DNA of 64,000 nucleotides from assembly GCA_018389105.1 (NCBI GenBank), contig JACATO010000970.1:253001-317000 (forward strand). Reading direction: 5' to 3'. Numbering within the stretch: position 1 is the first letter of the stretch; every line of letters begins with the position of its first letter. The notes beneath the pieces are model-generated. The model was not told the origin of the DNA and searched no databases. It worked only from the letters and a program-made list of their open reading frames with translations. Shown one piece after another: positions 25,501 to 36,881 of this stretch. The position numbers were made by a program, and so were the translations under genes. The DNA is from Nautilus pompilius. Taxonomy: Eukaryota; Mollusca; Cephalopoda; Nautilida; Nautilidae.

Positions 25501-28500
25501 GCCGAACCAGCAAAGGTTTTTCTAGTCAGCAGACAATGAAACAGTGTGGCTGCGTGGCAGCATTCACCGAAACGCTGAAGATCTTTTTGCAGGCTTTCAA
25601 GACACCAGTGCAACGGTCAGTGATCCGGTCCGGAGTGCGGCAGTACCTTCACCGGATGGTGGTCTGTCTTGAGGAGGAGATCCTGCCCTTTATTCCCATC
25701 GCACTTGACAACCTCCTTCAGGAGCCAGATGCACGGGAACTCCATGACTTTATACCACTGATGACACAACTGATCATGAAGTTCAAGGTCAGTAGTCAAA
25801 GGGATTCATCATTTTGTCTTGTACTTAACTCTTTGGTATCTCTGGTGGAACAGCTCTCAGCCAGGAAACAAAAGTTAGTATTTGCATGAGCTCAGGCAGA
25901 AATGTAGAAAAAAGGCTTTACTCATTGATAATAAATTGTACACATTAGATAGACATTAGGGTGTAGTACTGCTTGCTTATTAGTTGAGGTAAGTTGGATT
26001 GGCATAGTTTGAGATTAACGGGCTGTTGCTAGGACCTAGGAAAGGTGGGGTGGCTCACAATTGTCATATAAAGCAATCTCATTCTTGTTACAATCACTAG
26101 AATACCTTCAAAGCTGGAGCTCCTACCCAGGATAAGATGGCTGTACTTGGAGAGAACTATCACAGGGCAGCTGAACATGATGCTAGAGAGACCCATCTCA
26201 AACTTGCACCATCAGCATCAATCTGCTGGAGAAACCTGACAAAACATTCATATCTATAGTTTAAGCTGTGGGACTGTGCAACCATTGTAGCAGACTGTTC
26301 AGTATTGTCTCGCTGTCACAACACTGACATTTTTTTATTTTGCTTTGTTTTTGTTTGTTTTTTTTGTAGAAAACCATCACTCACTTTCTCCAAGAAGCTT
26401 TCATGCCTTTTGTGTCAACAGTCTACAGGGTGCTCTCCTTCCCTTCTGATGAGTTGGACCAGGTGACTGCAAGTGAAAAGCAGATGCTACAGAGAAGTTA
26501 CTTCCAGTTCTTGGCGTGCATTGTATCAAATAATGTGCTAGAAGTCTTAAGCAACCAGGGTAAGAGGCTACTGATTTGGGTTGAGTTGGGTGTTGACGCC
26601 AGCAATGAAAACAATTTCTGATTGAGTTAATTTTGCCTTTATAATTAATGCAATGATGATAATCAGGGGAAAATAAAAAAAAAGACATGCTTATGCACAC
26701 ACACACTTCTAAAGAAATGCAGTACGTTGTAGTGTAATAGCAAGATTTCTGGGACCCAAATGTTTCCCCTAAAATTTGCTATTAAATGGTGCATTCGTTG
26801 TTTGTAGCAGATATCCAACTTTGAAAGATCAGTTTCATGAGTTTGACTAACTCCAGACTGATGGAGTTCATAAGGATCTTGGCACAAAATCACACTTCCA
26901 TTAGCACGGCTTGCATCGAACATTGTTTTACTACTTGGCTGATTTCAAACAATTGGTGATCTGTACAGCATTAAGCTTTGCTGATTGATTAATGAATGAA
27001 TAAAAAAGGTGACGAATCTGTGAACAAACAAGATAAGAGAAAACATTATTATACAACTGATGCTAAAGTGTAGCTTTGTAGAAAAATATCTCAATTAAAA
27101 CGTTACTCAAGATGGTAAAATCTTTACTTGACTGCAATAAATAAAAAAAGGGGACTAAAATCTACCTGGTTGGGCAAAAATTGTATGAGCTGACTATTAC
27201 CAAGCATTGCCAATGACACTGGTGAACAGTGTATGGTGAAAGAGGGTGTTCAGAAATGCTTTTTGATTTTATTGCCAAGGTGTCAGTGGGGTTTCTGTTT
27301 TGTAGATGCCCAGAGTCTCCGTGAAGTACTGCTCACTGTTGTAGAGGGTGCATGTGATAATCCAGATCCCCAGGTACGTTTTATTTTATTCGTTCCGGTT
27401 GGTTCATGTCTACCGGACTGCTACTGTTGAGGGCCTGAGTTCACCTTCCATGGGAGCAGCTCGCCCTGGAATGGTTTCACAGGCTCACATCTAAAAAATG
27501 TGTGGTGCAGGATTGGCATCGTGGCACTGCGCTTTACCAGGTTACCAGTTAGTCTGCCTTAAAGATGAGAGACGGCTGCCTGATTTGTGTGGTCACTGAG
27601 ATAAATCTGTTGTTGCTCTTTAATTTCATAAATTTTTTTTGCAGGCTCCAATGGACAGGTCTTCTGAATAAGTCTTCACCAATTTTTTATTATTTTGCAA
27701 AGGTGGAAACTAATATTCAATTTTGTTTGCTATAGAGCAGTGGTTCCCAACGTTTTTGCACTCACGACTCTTACCCAAAAGCTTCAAACCCACGCGACCC
27801 CATACTATCAGCAGCTTGATTTACATTTTATTTTCTGTGAAGTAGAGGGAAATAAACATCAAACAAAAAATTTATTTAAGAATCCTGTAATTATTTATTA
27901 GCGAACTAAATCACAACATTGGTCCAACCTTAATTCACAAAAAGAACACAATTATTCTTACAATAATATCAACATAGGTTTCAACAGCTAGTGGGATGCC
28001 TGATGTTGCATTTGAGCAGCAAGCCTTGAAATTCGTGGCAGAGCGTTTGTTAGAGCCAGTCTCATGTCATCTCCAACATCTAATCTGTTCCTATTCTTCG
28101 TTTTTATATTGACAAGAGTTGAAAATCCTGCTTCACACAGGTAGGTAGAAGCGAATGGAACAAGGACACGTAAGGCTATCATGCTGACTTTGGAGTATGA
28201 CTGATACATAGCGCACCAGAACTGAGTCACCGATTTCACCTTGAAGAGATCATGAGGTGGAGAGTTGTTCCTTAGATCCAGAAATTCATCTTGGATCTCA
28301 CCTGGGATGCTGGATACATCAAGTGCAGTACAAAATGGGTTCCATACCAGGGCCTCCTGTTCCTCTGATAGCTCAGGGAAGTATCGCTTGAATTCCTCTT
28401 CTAGAGACTGAAGATGTTCAGTACTCTCATCCTTGAGGAACTGATCCAGTTGGACCTGAGACTCATCCATCACTCCACAAAGTTTGTCGAACATAGCGAT

Positions 28501-31500
28501 GTTTCCAAGATTGATTTTCCGATGCCAGTTCTGCGGTTTGGAAACAAAGGTCCGGAGACTGTGTTTCATTTCCTTGAAGTTTCAAATTTAGCTTGTTCAG
28601 CTGGTCGAAAATGTCGGCAAGGTACGCAACCCTTTTATCCATGCTTCATCTTTGAAGTGAGCTACAAGATCTTTCTTTTCTTGAACCCACAGGAATAGCT
28701 TTATTTCATCTTTCATCTCGAAGACACGATTAACAACGTTCCCTTTCGATAACCAACGTACTGCTGTGTAGAAAAGGACTTTGTGGTCAGCATTCATGTC
28801 TTTGCATAGTTCTTTGAATAGCCGAGTGTTGAGTGCTGGAGTCTTCACATACTTTACAATTTTGATTACAGAATCAAGCACTTCCTGCAGAGAGGCAGGG
28901 AGAGTCTTACTGGCGAGAGCATATCGGTGGATCATGCAGTGGATCCCTTTGGCTTGAGGTGCTAGCTTTTTCACTCTCGACTGGAATCCTGACTTCGATC
29001 ACAGCATAGCCAGTGCTCCGTCCGTACAAACCCCACACACATTTTCCCATTGGAGGCCTTCCTCATGGAAAAAAATTGAAACTTTTTCCATGACATCATC
29101 AGATTTTGTAGTAGTTTCAAGTGCACTGCAGAACAAGAATTCGTCTTTGCATAAAAAATGTAATTGATGAGTTGAAATTAATATTATCTCAAGCCACTTA
29201 TAGCAAGGCTACACAACCCCCCTGCCAAGGCTTCGCGACCCCCCAGGGGGGTCGCAACCCACTGGTTGGGAATCCCTGCTATAGAGAGATGGCAGTGGGT
29301 GGTTGTTAATGCAGTATCATTTTGAGAAAGAGTTGTCTTATCTTGATTTGTTGTATTTAGCTAAAGATCAACAAAATAATTAACGAACGTTTTTTTTTTT
29401 TTTTTTTTGAAATAATTTTCTCAATCTTAAAAAAATGTTCTTGTTTTGCAGACTCAGAAAATATGTTTTAATATTTTAAAGAGATTAATTGATGCCTGGG
29501 GTAAGTAAAGTCATTTTGGTTGCTTTCAGTGCTATCACATGATTTCTCTGTGGCATCCATTTTGAAATTTATTGATGTAGTAGGTAAAAAAGATTAAGTT
29601 AATGATTACTTGTTTCCTACCACCCAGATAATTCACAAAGGACTCTTGTAGTGTAGACACTAATCAGCGAGATATGTCACTATTTTGATGGTTATATCAC
29701 CACTCAGTAGAAGCATTTCACACATTTATAAAAATATTTCATGTCCTGAAGCATTAATTAATTATACTATTTCAGAATTAAAAATCAGTGGATTAAAAGT
29801 TATAATTATGCCATAGGAGGGGCTTAGAAATGTTCTCTCTTCCTTTCTTTCCATTGAAAACCTACCATATTTAATTTTTTTAAAACACTAATGTTGCTTT
29901 TGTTTTTCTTTTATTTTTGCAGGTGGTAAAGATGGTTTGGTTGGATTTGAGGAATTCATTTACAAGAATGTTGTTCCTGCCTGTGTGTTAGCTCCTTTGA
30001 AGCCAACCTTTGACCTCAGTGATGGGCAAACCATGTTGGTGAGTTGAAGATTCAAGAAAAATAGGGCTAACTAGGAATAAAGTGGACATTCTTTGAATTG
30101 GTTACAAGTCAAACTTTATACTTAAACCTTTTTTTATATCTTATTGAACATATTCTTGTGCTGTTCAAAATACAAAAAGCACCCAGTCCATCAAATGAGT
30201 CAGTGAGCAGCTTCCAGCCACCGTTTTGCATAAACTGCCATCTCGTTTTTTTTGATTTTTCCCCTTTCACACGTTTAATCAAGGCCCTGTGTATGGATGC
30301 CTCTTTTCTTCCTCGTTTCACTTGTGGCACCTGCCATTATCACACAGCTCAGCTCAGCATGCAGCAACCTTAACTTCATGTAAGTACACAGTTTTGCATA
30401 TCATATACATGATCTGTCATGGCCAGATTAAACATTTGCATGGCCCTAGGCCAACGTTCATTGCGGAGGCCCTAACCCATAATAAAAAGGGGAAAACGCA
30501 TGAAATGTAGTATATAATTCAGTACAACAAACGTATACTAAGTGAAACATTAATGGAAAACTTATTTCACCTCTCAAATAAAAAATGTCAAATGGTCCTA
30601 TTTTGTGCTTTTGTTTGAGCAAAGTTGTCAATAATATTGTTAAAATCTAAAGTGTGGGTAATATCAGATCTAATTGGTGGAACTGAGAGATTAAACTGTC
30701 TTGTGCAACAGTGGAGCATAACTCTTGTTTCATGTGCTTGAGCCCACAAAAAAAAAATACTTTCCTTCAGTATTTGCTGCAGGTTAACTGAGGTAAAATC
30801 AGAAAGCTATTTCTACATTAGAAAATACTCTACAAGTTTGTTCTTGTATATGTTGCAGCAATTTAAGAGATGTGATAACATAGTTTGTTTGCCTTCTAGA
30901 AATGTGGGCTACAAAATTAAATTCATCAGAAAAGGTGTCTTCCAAGTCAGAACTATAGTGTTTCTGCAACTTTTCTGAGAGTACCTTTTTAAAAGAAGGC
31001 TCTGACGACTTGGAACCAAAAATGGTACGCCAAACTGTTCATAAAGGCATTTACTTGTTTTCAGTGAAGTAGTTCTGATGTCAGAGAATCTAGAACAACT
31101 ATATTTCAAGGTTTGAAATTCTCCTTTTGTGTGCTCTTTGTTGATCAGCACAATATTAGTTTCCATGGTGATCTTTGCTTTGTTTCAAGAAATGTGGAAT
31201 TTGTCTTGCAAAGATTCAATCAAAGATAGATAGCAAGCCATCATACAGGTGAATGCGTGTAGATAGTTCAATCTCTACTTTTTGAAGACTTTTTCCTGGT
31301 TGCATTAAACTGCTCTAGAATAGTGTTCCCTACAATACACACAAGTGTTATTTCAAACTCTTCCATCTTCTTATCTAAATTGGATGCTTCACTATTTCTT
31401 GATAATTGTCATTCATTCCTAGATATTTTTTTTAATATGGAAAGAATTGCTTTGTAGTTAATATTCAAAGCACAACAAATGACAATGCATCTGGCTGATC

Positions 31501-32546
31501 ATTTCGTGTTTGATAATGATTTTAGTATTTGAATTAATGTCAAGCTTTTCCCCCCTGTGATGAGTTGAAGTGGATGAAGTTGTATAGTTCTTGAATAAAT
31601 CCATGAAAAGAAATAGTATTGGCATGTCTGCTGCGCACGAACCGACTAGATTTGGTGAATGTGCTGAACAGGGGACGTAGTTAGCTAATGGATTTATATT
31701 CTTGGTTCTGGCCTGAAAATCTTGGCTGTGTTGCTGGCATACAGTCAGAAATTAGAAGTTCGAGCTCTTCCAAGATGTTGATAGGGTTCTGCATTGCGAC
31801 CACTAATGGCTATGAACCTAGCAAATCTTTTGACAGTCGTTTCCTTTGTATTTAAGTAGCGAATTATAAAAGTAAGCTGTTCCGTATGAGTGACGACAGG
31901 AGTGGAGCACTAATGCTTTCATTACTCTGCAATTTTAGCTGCTGAAACAATAGCAGCCAGAAGAACTCTTTGCCATAGGTTGCATGAATTCATTGCAAAT
32001 TATTGAAAACATAAGACAGTGTTCCACGTCCTGAATTACCAAAAACTGGCCAACGTGATCTGATAAAACACCAGATTGTGCTAAAAGTTTGATTTCAAGA
32101 CAGTTACTGTTGTTTCAGGAATCAGTTATGTCGTTCTGTTCGTGGAAAACCAGTTCTCTTTTTTCTAATCATTAAATCCAGTTGTTTATGTTGTCTCTTT
32201 CTTAGAAAACAATTTATACACAAAACACCACCTTTCCTGATGACTTGCGAGTACACAAACCACTTTCTTTGTGCTACTTCATCATTTACAAGTTTTATAA
32301 AGGACTTTCTTTTTGAGTATTAAATTCTGTCATCGTCATCGCACTCAGACTGTTTGAAGTTCATTTCAGGATATTTTCCAGCAAAGTCTGCATGTGCCAT
32401 CAGTAATGTTTATCCACAGGGCTGGACTGCTAGAAAATGTGCGGTCCCTTAACAGGTACCTGTTGCATGCAATTGCCCTTTCCCTGTGGATGCTGGTTGG
32501 CCAGTGGCTTTGATGCTCTTTTACTGATAATTCAGTGGACTGAGTA

Positions 32547-32579
<33 letters not shown>

Positions 32580-35500
32580 TGAAAATAGATTGTTCCTATT
32601 CTTATTTTTGGTGGGGTAGTTCTTGTTGTTGTTAGAGCCGCTTTGGTTTTTTGGTATCCAGATTCATGGGTGAGACCATATTCTTAAGTGTGGTTAGACT
32701 GCTATCACCTGTCTATAACTTCTGGGTGACTTGCGTAAATACCAACTGTGTTGCTGCCTAGACACGAACACGCACATACACGCGCTGTATGCGGTTGTTG
32801 TTGTTCTACTTGTATAATTATGCTTGCTACATTTTTGCTTTTTCAAGTCAAATTTTTAATAAACAGTAGCCAAAAATATGGAGGGGAATCAGTGTCTATA
32901 AATACACATGGTTCAGTAAGTGTAATTTTACATCTCTGTGGGGTAAGATTTCCTGGTGTGGCAGAAAATATTCATTGTTTTTATGGAATAAAATGCTGCT
33001 TGGTGTTTTCCTAGTTGATTAATATACAGTTTCTTTTCCACATATATATATATATATGTGTGTAGAGGGGGCTGCTCTTTGTTATTGAATATATGAAATG
33101 GATTACCTTGAAATCATGTGGTCAGGGTTGTCGTGTGGCATGAAAAGTTTTCTTTTCCGCTCGACACAGGGCCCCTTCCTTAATCTGCCACTGGCCAGTT
33201 TTGCTTACAGAGCTGCTCACTCACTCCCTCGTCTTGTTTTACTGATGTCAGCTCATTAACTTTCTTGTTGCAGGCTTTGGGTGAAAGTTCACTGTGTTTA
33301 AAGTGCATGCTCGACAAACGGGTAAGTTCCATTCTCCTCTTTAATGTCCGTGGGGGTGTGTGAGACGACAATTTATAACTTTTGAAAATTTACTTAAAAA
33401 TTGATTGTTGTACAGTGTTCATATCTATCGCGGCATATTAAAAAAAAAAAGAAAAACTAACAATTTCCAGTTAAGGGAAAAAAGTTACATTTTTAAAGGT
33501 GCAGGTTTTATGGAAAAGCTTTTGTCATTTCCAGATGATTTGTATACCAGCAGGCATATCCAGATGGCAGCTGGGATGCTATTTCAGCTAAGTTTCACGA
33601 TGCCCCTGGTACAAACAATCCGTAGTGTCCAGCCTTAATTTTGTGTGAATTAATATTATAGTGGAGAAATGGTGGTAGTGGTTGTTAATCCTAGCAAACT
33701 CTTCGTTAAATAAGAAATAGACTGAAGATGTTTTGCAGATTTTTGTGAAATGTGCACACTGATAAAAAGACTGATGCAAAATTGCAAAGGGTGTGAATAC
33801 ACACAAACGTTCATGTGAGAGAGGGAGGGAGGGAGGTTAGAATAGAAATTACTCTATTTGTAGAAAATGGTTTTTTCTTGTTGTTTACTCTTCTTTTATT
33901 TTTTTCATATTCAGGGAAAAGAAGCTATTGATTTTCTTCAAAATGAGTATCTTCCTACATTAAATTTTTCTCCTGAACTGATCCGGGTGAGTTATCTAAA
34001 TCTTCCTGCTACAGTGGCGGTCATTAAATAAATGGCCATTTTTGGGAGCGAGACAGCACCTGTGTTCATAGTTTAGACTTACCTGTTTATCAGCGACTGT
34101 TTTACAGAGAAATTTTAGAAAAGGTTGCACGGGCAGCCAGACTGACTCTGGAACGTGTAGCTGTTCTGCTGCCAAATGGTTAATACTTGGTTTGTTTGTT
34201 TGAATGAAAAGTTTCCTTGCAAAATTCTCCAAGAAAAGATTTACTTTGTAGGTGTGCTTATTGCATGCAGTGAAACCTTCAAGAGGAACTCTTCCATAGA
34301 TACTGCATTCCCTTGAAAATAGCATGACGAGCCGTAAATATTGAGAGCGTAAAACAAGTTGCATCTGCTCCTGTTTGCTACTAATAGGACCGAGTCTTCC
34401 AGAGCATATGCTATAGTTTAAACGTTGTTGTTGAAAAAAATTTTTTTTTTCATTATATGGGTATTGTGAGAGATAATACTGTACATTGTTATCAATTTCT
34501 AAATGTATTAAATTTGCCAAATACAGTTTTGTCCCTTATCCTATGAAATATGTTCTAAATTCATAAACACTATCTAAAAATAGGCCATGTTGCATCTAAA
34601 TAATGGCCATCCTATATAACACGCCTTGCTTGTAAAGTATAATTTCTGGTCTGAACGGTTTGTCTATCAAATTTGACCTGTGTGTGTATATGTATATATA
34701 TTTTTTTTCTTTCTACTTAGCAATATTGCCATGCTCTGGTCATGGATGTGAAGTCTTTCAAAAATTTTCTAAAAGTAAGTACTTAAATATATTTTAACAT
34801 TAAGTGGCCATATTTTGGAGGAGGGGAAATCCCGTATCAATTTATCAGTGCACACACCCATGCATTTTTGTTTTAAAGTTAATTTTCTCCTGTGGGATAA
34901 TACAACATACATGCAAAAGTAAAGTACTGGAGTTTTGCCCTTTTCTTTCTAGTCTGAATAGCAACATTCCAGTCTGTCTGCTGCAGCAGTGTTATCGAGC
35001 ATCTTCATCACCCGGCAGCAGACTTTCATCTGTTTCTGCTCTCTAGTTATGCTTAAACTGACCCATTGAGGCTGGGCCTATACATACGTCTGTATTTACG
35101 TTAAGTGGTGATCAGGCCGGCTGTCTGCTCTACGACCCCGTTACCGGTTCTGCTGTGTAACCAGTAAACAGCTAAAAACGGCAATGCTTTATGGGCAGAG
35201 CATTCAAGTGTGCCGTGTCCAGCATACCTTTTGGTGATTTGTTGAAGCCTGGGACACTTTCCCAGATTTTCTTGGTGGTGAAATGGGGCCATTACCATTT
35301 GGTTGACTATATTCGTGATGGATTTACTCTTCAAGTGGAACAGTTGTTTCATGTAGGCACAGGATTCGTTAAATTGTTATCTCACTGCACTTGTGAATGC
35401 CAAGTTTAGTACACAGTTTATGTATGTACCGAAAAATTACGTTAGTGTGCGTTTGAAATTAATTTTGGGGAGGAACTATCTCTGTTAGTGTACAGAGGCA

Positions 35501-35692
35501 GACAGTAGTTTTATCATTAGTTAAAATCACCACCAATAGGAGGAGGATAGAAGTTAGTTACAATAATATTTAACAGAATAATTCCTTATTCTTTTTTTTT
35601 TTTTAAATAAGTAAGATGTTTTAGGTTTTTGAATGAAGCTAATTGTTTTGTTTCTTTTTTAACAGACTTTTTATGCTGACCTGAAATCTTGA
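4544..35692 (+). CDS. XPOT: Exportin-T, nuclear tRNA export receptor
   Basis: Complete exportin-T, an importin-beta-family HEAT-repeat protein that carries mature tRNA out of the nucleus with RanGTP. Coding exons: 4544-4612, 6761-6846, 7616-7669, 8823-8892, 9416-9634, 10957-11040, 12584-12853, 16070-16149, 17783-17978, 18813-18875, 20022-20093, 20786-20914, 21876-21944, 23184-23303, 24016-24110, 24481-24646, 25176-25318, 25502-25787, 26370-26559, 27306-27373, 29452-29500, 29923-30038, 33274-33321, 33915-33986, 34721-34774, 35666-35692. All have AG/GT borders and phase is kept throughout, giving 964 codons against 962 in human XPOT. Conserved blocks include YFFLQVLEAYLKS, IDSEVVDREIVHT, YISWIDINLVAN, GMDPVAKTKLVES, YFETVVRYEKFF, KQCGC and LHRMVVCLEEE. 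I chose ATG 4544 (MDSQAL aligns with human MDEQAL; purine at -3). In-frame ATG 4523 has a weaker context and follows a possible acceptor. Confidence 0.97.
4715..5662. repeat. Six-copy minisatellite (~156 bp) with two-unit higher-order pattern
   Basis: Six tandem copies in XPOT intron 1 start at 4715, 4871, 5029, 5184, 5341 and 5497, with period 155-158 bp. Each begins TGAGGAACACTATAATGG (copy 4 lacks one A) and ends in an AT palindrome followed by AAACAATGTA. Copies 1, 3 and 5 read GAAATCTGGACC, while copies 2, 4 and 6 read GAAATCCGGACC. The length of the AT core also differs between copies 1/3 and copies 2/4. Copies 5 and 6 share CCTACGGC where the others have CCTACAGC. The array therefore looks like three repeats of a two-unit block. 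The last copy has an expanded AT core. No coding potential. Confidence 0.97.
11342..11864. mobile_element. Pogo/Tigger-type MITE (523 bp) with TA target duplication
   Basis: Lies in XPOT intron 6. The left end reads CAGGTTGAGAATCCCTTATC and the right end, on the minus strand, reads CAGGTTGAGAATCCATTATC: inverted repeats with one mismatch in 20. Both ends are flanked by TA (11340-11341 and 11865-11866), the pogo/Tc1-mariner signature. No transposase frame is present, so it is non-autonomous. The termini and internal strings such as TTTCATGCACAAAAT (from about 11638) resemble a mammalian interspersed repeat I remember. That resemblance needs a repeat-library search. Confidence 0.85.
17339..17356. 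repeat. (AT)n microsatellite
   Basis: A short AT dinucleotide run in XPOT intron 8. Nothing else was recognised in that intron (16150-17782). Confidence 0.9.
21325..21440. mobile_element. SINE-like fragment (copy A)
   Basis: Part of XPOT intron 12. It contains GGACTGCC, then GGGCCCCGAGTTTG, then CTTCCCATGGGATGG, which align loosely with the copy at 27395-27600. A later GGTTGGTGTACCTCCC resembles a block in the copies at 22385 and 23600. The GAGTTTG-type block could be a decayed Pol III B box. Termini and target duplications were not resolved. Confidence 0.35.
22385..22690 (+). mobile_element. SINE-like element with tRNA-type B box (copy C)
   Basis: The clearest of four similar GC-richer islands in XPOT introns, here intron 13. 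GGGTTTGAATCTGGG matches a tRNA/Pol III B box (GGTTCGAATCC type) with an A-box-like GGTGGTGAGGG before it. A conserved body follows, containing CTAGAATGGTTTC and GGCGTGGGTTCCCTCC, and then ATTATT-rich sequence. Similar blocks recur in the other copies, which suggests one tRNA-derived SINE family. Exact ends are uncertain. Confidence 0.45.
23600..23735. mobile_element. SINE-like fragment (copy D)
   Basis: Lies in XPOT intron 14. It shares CCCATGGCATGG and GGTGTGGGTTTACTCCGAC with the other SINE-like islands (GGCGTGGGTTCCCTCC in copy C). It is followed by a short C-run and A-rich sequence. Boundaries are not clear. Confidence 0.3.
27395..27600. mobile_element. SINE-like fragment (copy B)
   Basis: Begins just inside XPOT intron 20, immediately after the exon 20 donor. 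It shares GGACTGCT, GGGCCTGAGTTCAC, TTCCATGGGA and CTGGAATGGTTTC with copies A and C. Both B and C continue through a CACATC(T/C)-poly(A) stretch into a similar tail (GGCACTGCGCTTTACC versus GCCACTATGGCTTTCC). Termini not resolved. Confidence 0.4.
27738..29278 (-). mobile_element. hAT transposon (ZBED5/SCAND3-like) with perfect 8-bp TSD, transposase broken
   Basis: A complete 1541-bp insertion in XPOT intron 20. The target duplication CTATAGAG flanks it exactly (27730-27737 and 29279-29286). The ends are hAT-type inverted repeats: CAGTGGTTCCCAAC on the left and CAGGGATTCCCAAC on the minus strand at the right. The minus strand encodes the C-terminal half of the transposase in two pieces (28974-28597 and 28569-27991). 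They include HCMIHRYALASKTLP, AVRWLSKGNVV and, in the dimerisation region, YLCEAGFSTLVNIKTKNRNR. A frame break separates the pieces and a stop lies upstream. The N-terminal BED finger and most of the catalytic core are deleted. It is not autonomous. Confidence 0.93.
30418..33193 (-). mobile_element. Decayed hAT transposon (ZMYM1-like transposase)
   Basis: Fills most of XPOT intron 22. Minus-strand fragments, N- to C-terminal, include QRKWFVYSQVIRKGGVLC (about 32250-32200), SARCIVICCALNINYKAIL (about 31500), NLDKKMEEFEITLVCIVGN (about 31390-31340) and EQFNATRKKS. This is the block order of the ZMYM1-like (TTF-type zinc finger) hAT group. Many stops and shifts show it is dead. Likely termini: CATGGCCAGATTAAAC at 30418 and, on the minus strand from 33193, CAGTGGCAGATTAAGG. 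The flanking 8-mers do not match, so the boundaries are tentative. Confidence 0.6.
33996..34520 (-). other. Unexplained 174-codon antisense ORF in XPOT intron 24
   Basis: An uninterrupted minus-strand frame starting MANLIHLEIDNN, with Asn/Gln-rich and Cys-containing stretches, lies between XPOT exons 24 and 25. Its length is unusual for AT-rich intronic sequence. No domain is recognised. Near its edges, TAAATAAATGGCCAT (around 34024) and AATAATGGCCATCC (around 34600) form an imperfect inverted pair, so it may belong to a transposable element. No splice sites or neighbouring coding segments were found. It is listed as unexplained, not as a gene. Confidence 0.3.
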
Positions 35693-36000
35693 CAAGACGG
35701 ATTTTCTTGTGAACTCTCTTTCTTTCTCAACACGAATGATCGTTACAGGATCATAAATTGCACAGAACTTGGTCAGTTGTGACATTTATTTCATACAGGA
35801 CAAAGATGGAGGAGTCACTTTGTGCCAATGTTTTCAGTTATTATGCTACTGGTTTGAAATGGTCTCTGGATATTTTACCTGCATTATTTAATAAGCCATT
35901 TAGAATGCATCACCAAGACACTATTTTGTTGTTGTTTTTTTTAAGATCTATTTTGGCAGGTCACTAATAATCATCAATTCTATATAATTGTTTCTTTTAA

Positions 36001-36064
36001 CGTGTTGACTGCTGACAAAAAGCGAGCTGGTTGGACCAGATTATGAGTATACTCATAGTCAACA
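36001..36064 (+). other. Hairpin-forming segment in XPOT 3' region
   Basis: TGTTGACT (36003-36010) can pair with AGTCAACA (36057-36064). Between them lies a perfect 14-base palindrome ATGAGTATACTCAT (about 36043-36056). The segment is 0.3 kb after the XPOT stop, probably in the 3'UTR. It could be an RNA structure or a transposon terminus remnant. Confidence 0.4.
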
Positions 36065-36875
36065 TGTCAAGCATTGTCTTCATAAATTCCAACGGTAAAC
36101 TCTGGTTTCAGGGTAGCCTGTAACTGGAGTAAGGGAGCTTATTTAGTTCAGCATCAGCATTCCCTGGTATTCCAATGCTGATGGGTGAAGATCACAACTG
36201 AAGAATTTGTTTTTTTGTTTTAATTCCATTTTTTTTTTGTGGGTGTAATATTGCGAAGCTCATTAGAAAGAAGGGTTACTGGAAGTCTGGCAGACTTTTG
36301 AAATAAGTTTGGGTTTGATAAAAGTAAAAGCAAGCAAAATGACCAACACCAGAATATCAGGTTTTGGACAAAAGTAGCTGCTTGACAATTTCTGATTTCA
36401 AATGAATCACAAGGTGCATTCAGGAAAGTTTCCTTCCTTCCTTTTAAATTTGATATAGGAAGATTGAATAATAATTCTAATGGATGGTTAAATATTCACA
36501 GGGCTAATGTTTGTAAATTAAATATACAAATTCACGTAAATCCATTGACTGCAAGAGTAGATGATATTCTAAGATGTAACATTGGTTTTGTTGAGTCGTG
36601 ATACAAACAAAAATAGCTGGAACACTGATATAATTTTATAGAATTGTTCAAGTCTGCAAGTGTAGTTCACAAAACCTTGCTGTTTACATATCTAATATTC
36701 AGCATGTAAATAGCTTTATTATTTTAAATTCTCTGGCATGAACATCCTCTCCCCTATTCAACAATCCAATATATATATGAAAGTGTGCGCCTAACCTCAT
36801 TGCAATGTTTGGTTGATTTTAAATTTATTTTAATTCAGTTTTTGTTGTTTTTTTTGCTTGTACTTTTAAATCTTG

Positions 36876-36881
36876 AATAAA
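36876..36881 (+). terminator. Candidate XPOT poly(A) signal (proximal)
   Basis: AATAAA within TCTTGAATAAAAATTC, about 1.18 kb after the XPOT stop codon, in AT-rich sequence. The region 35693-36875 has no other coding feature and is probably 3'UTR. Confidence 0.45.
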
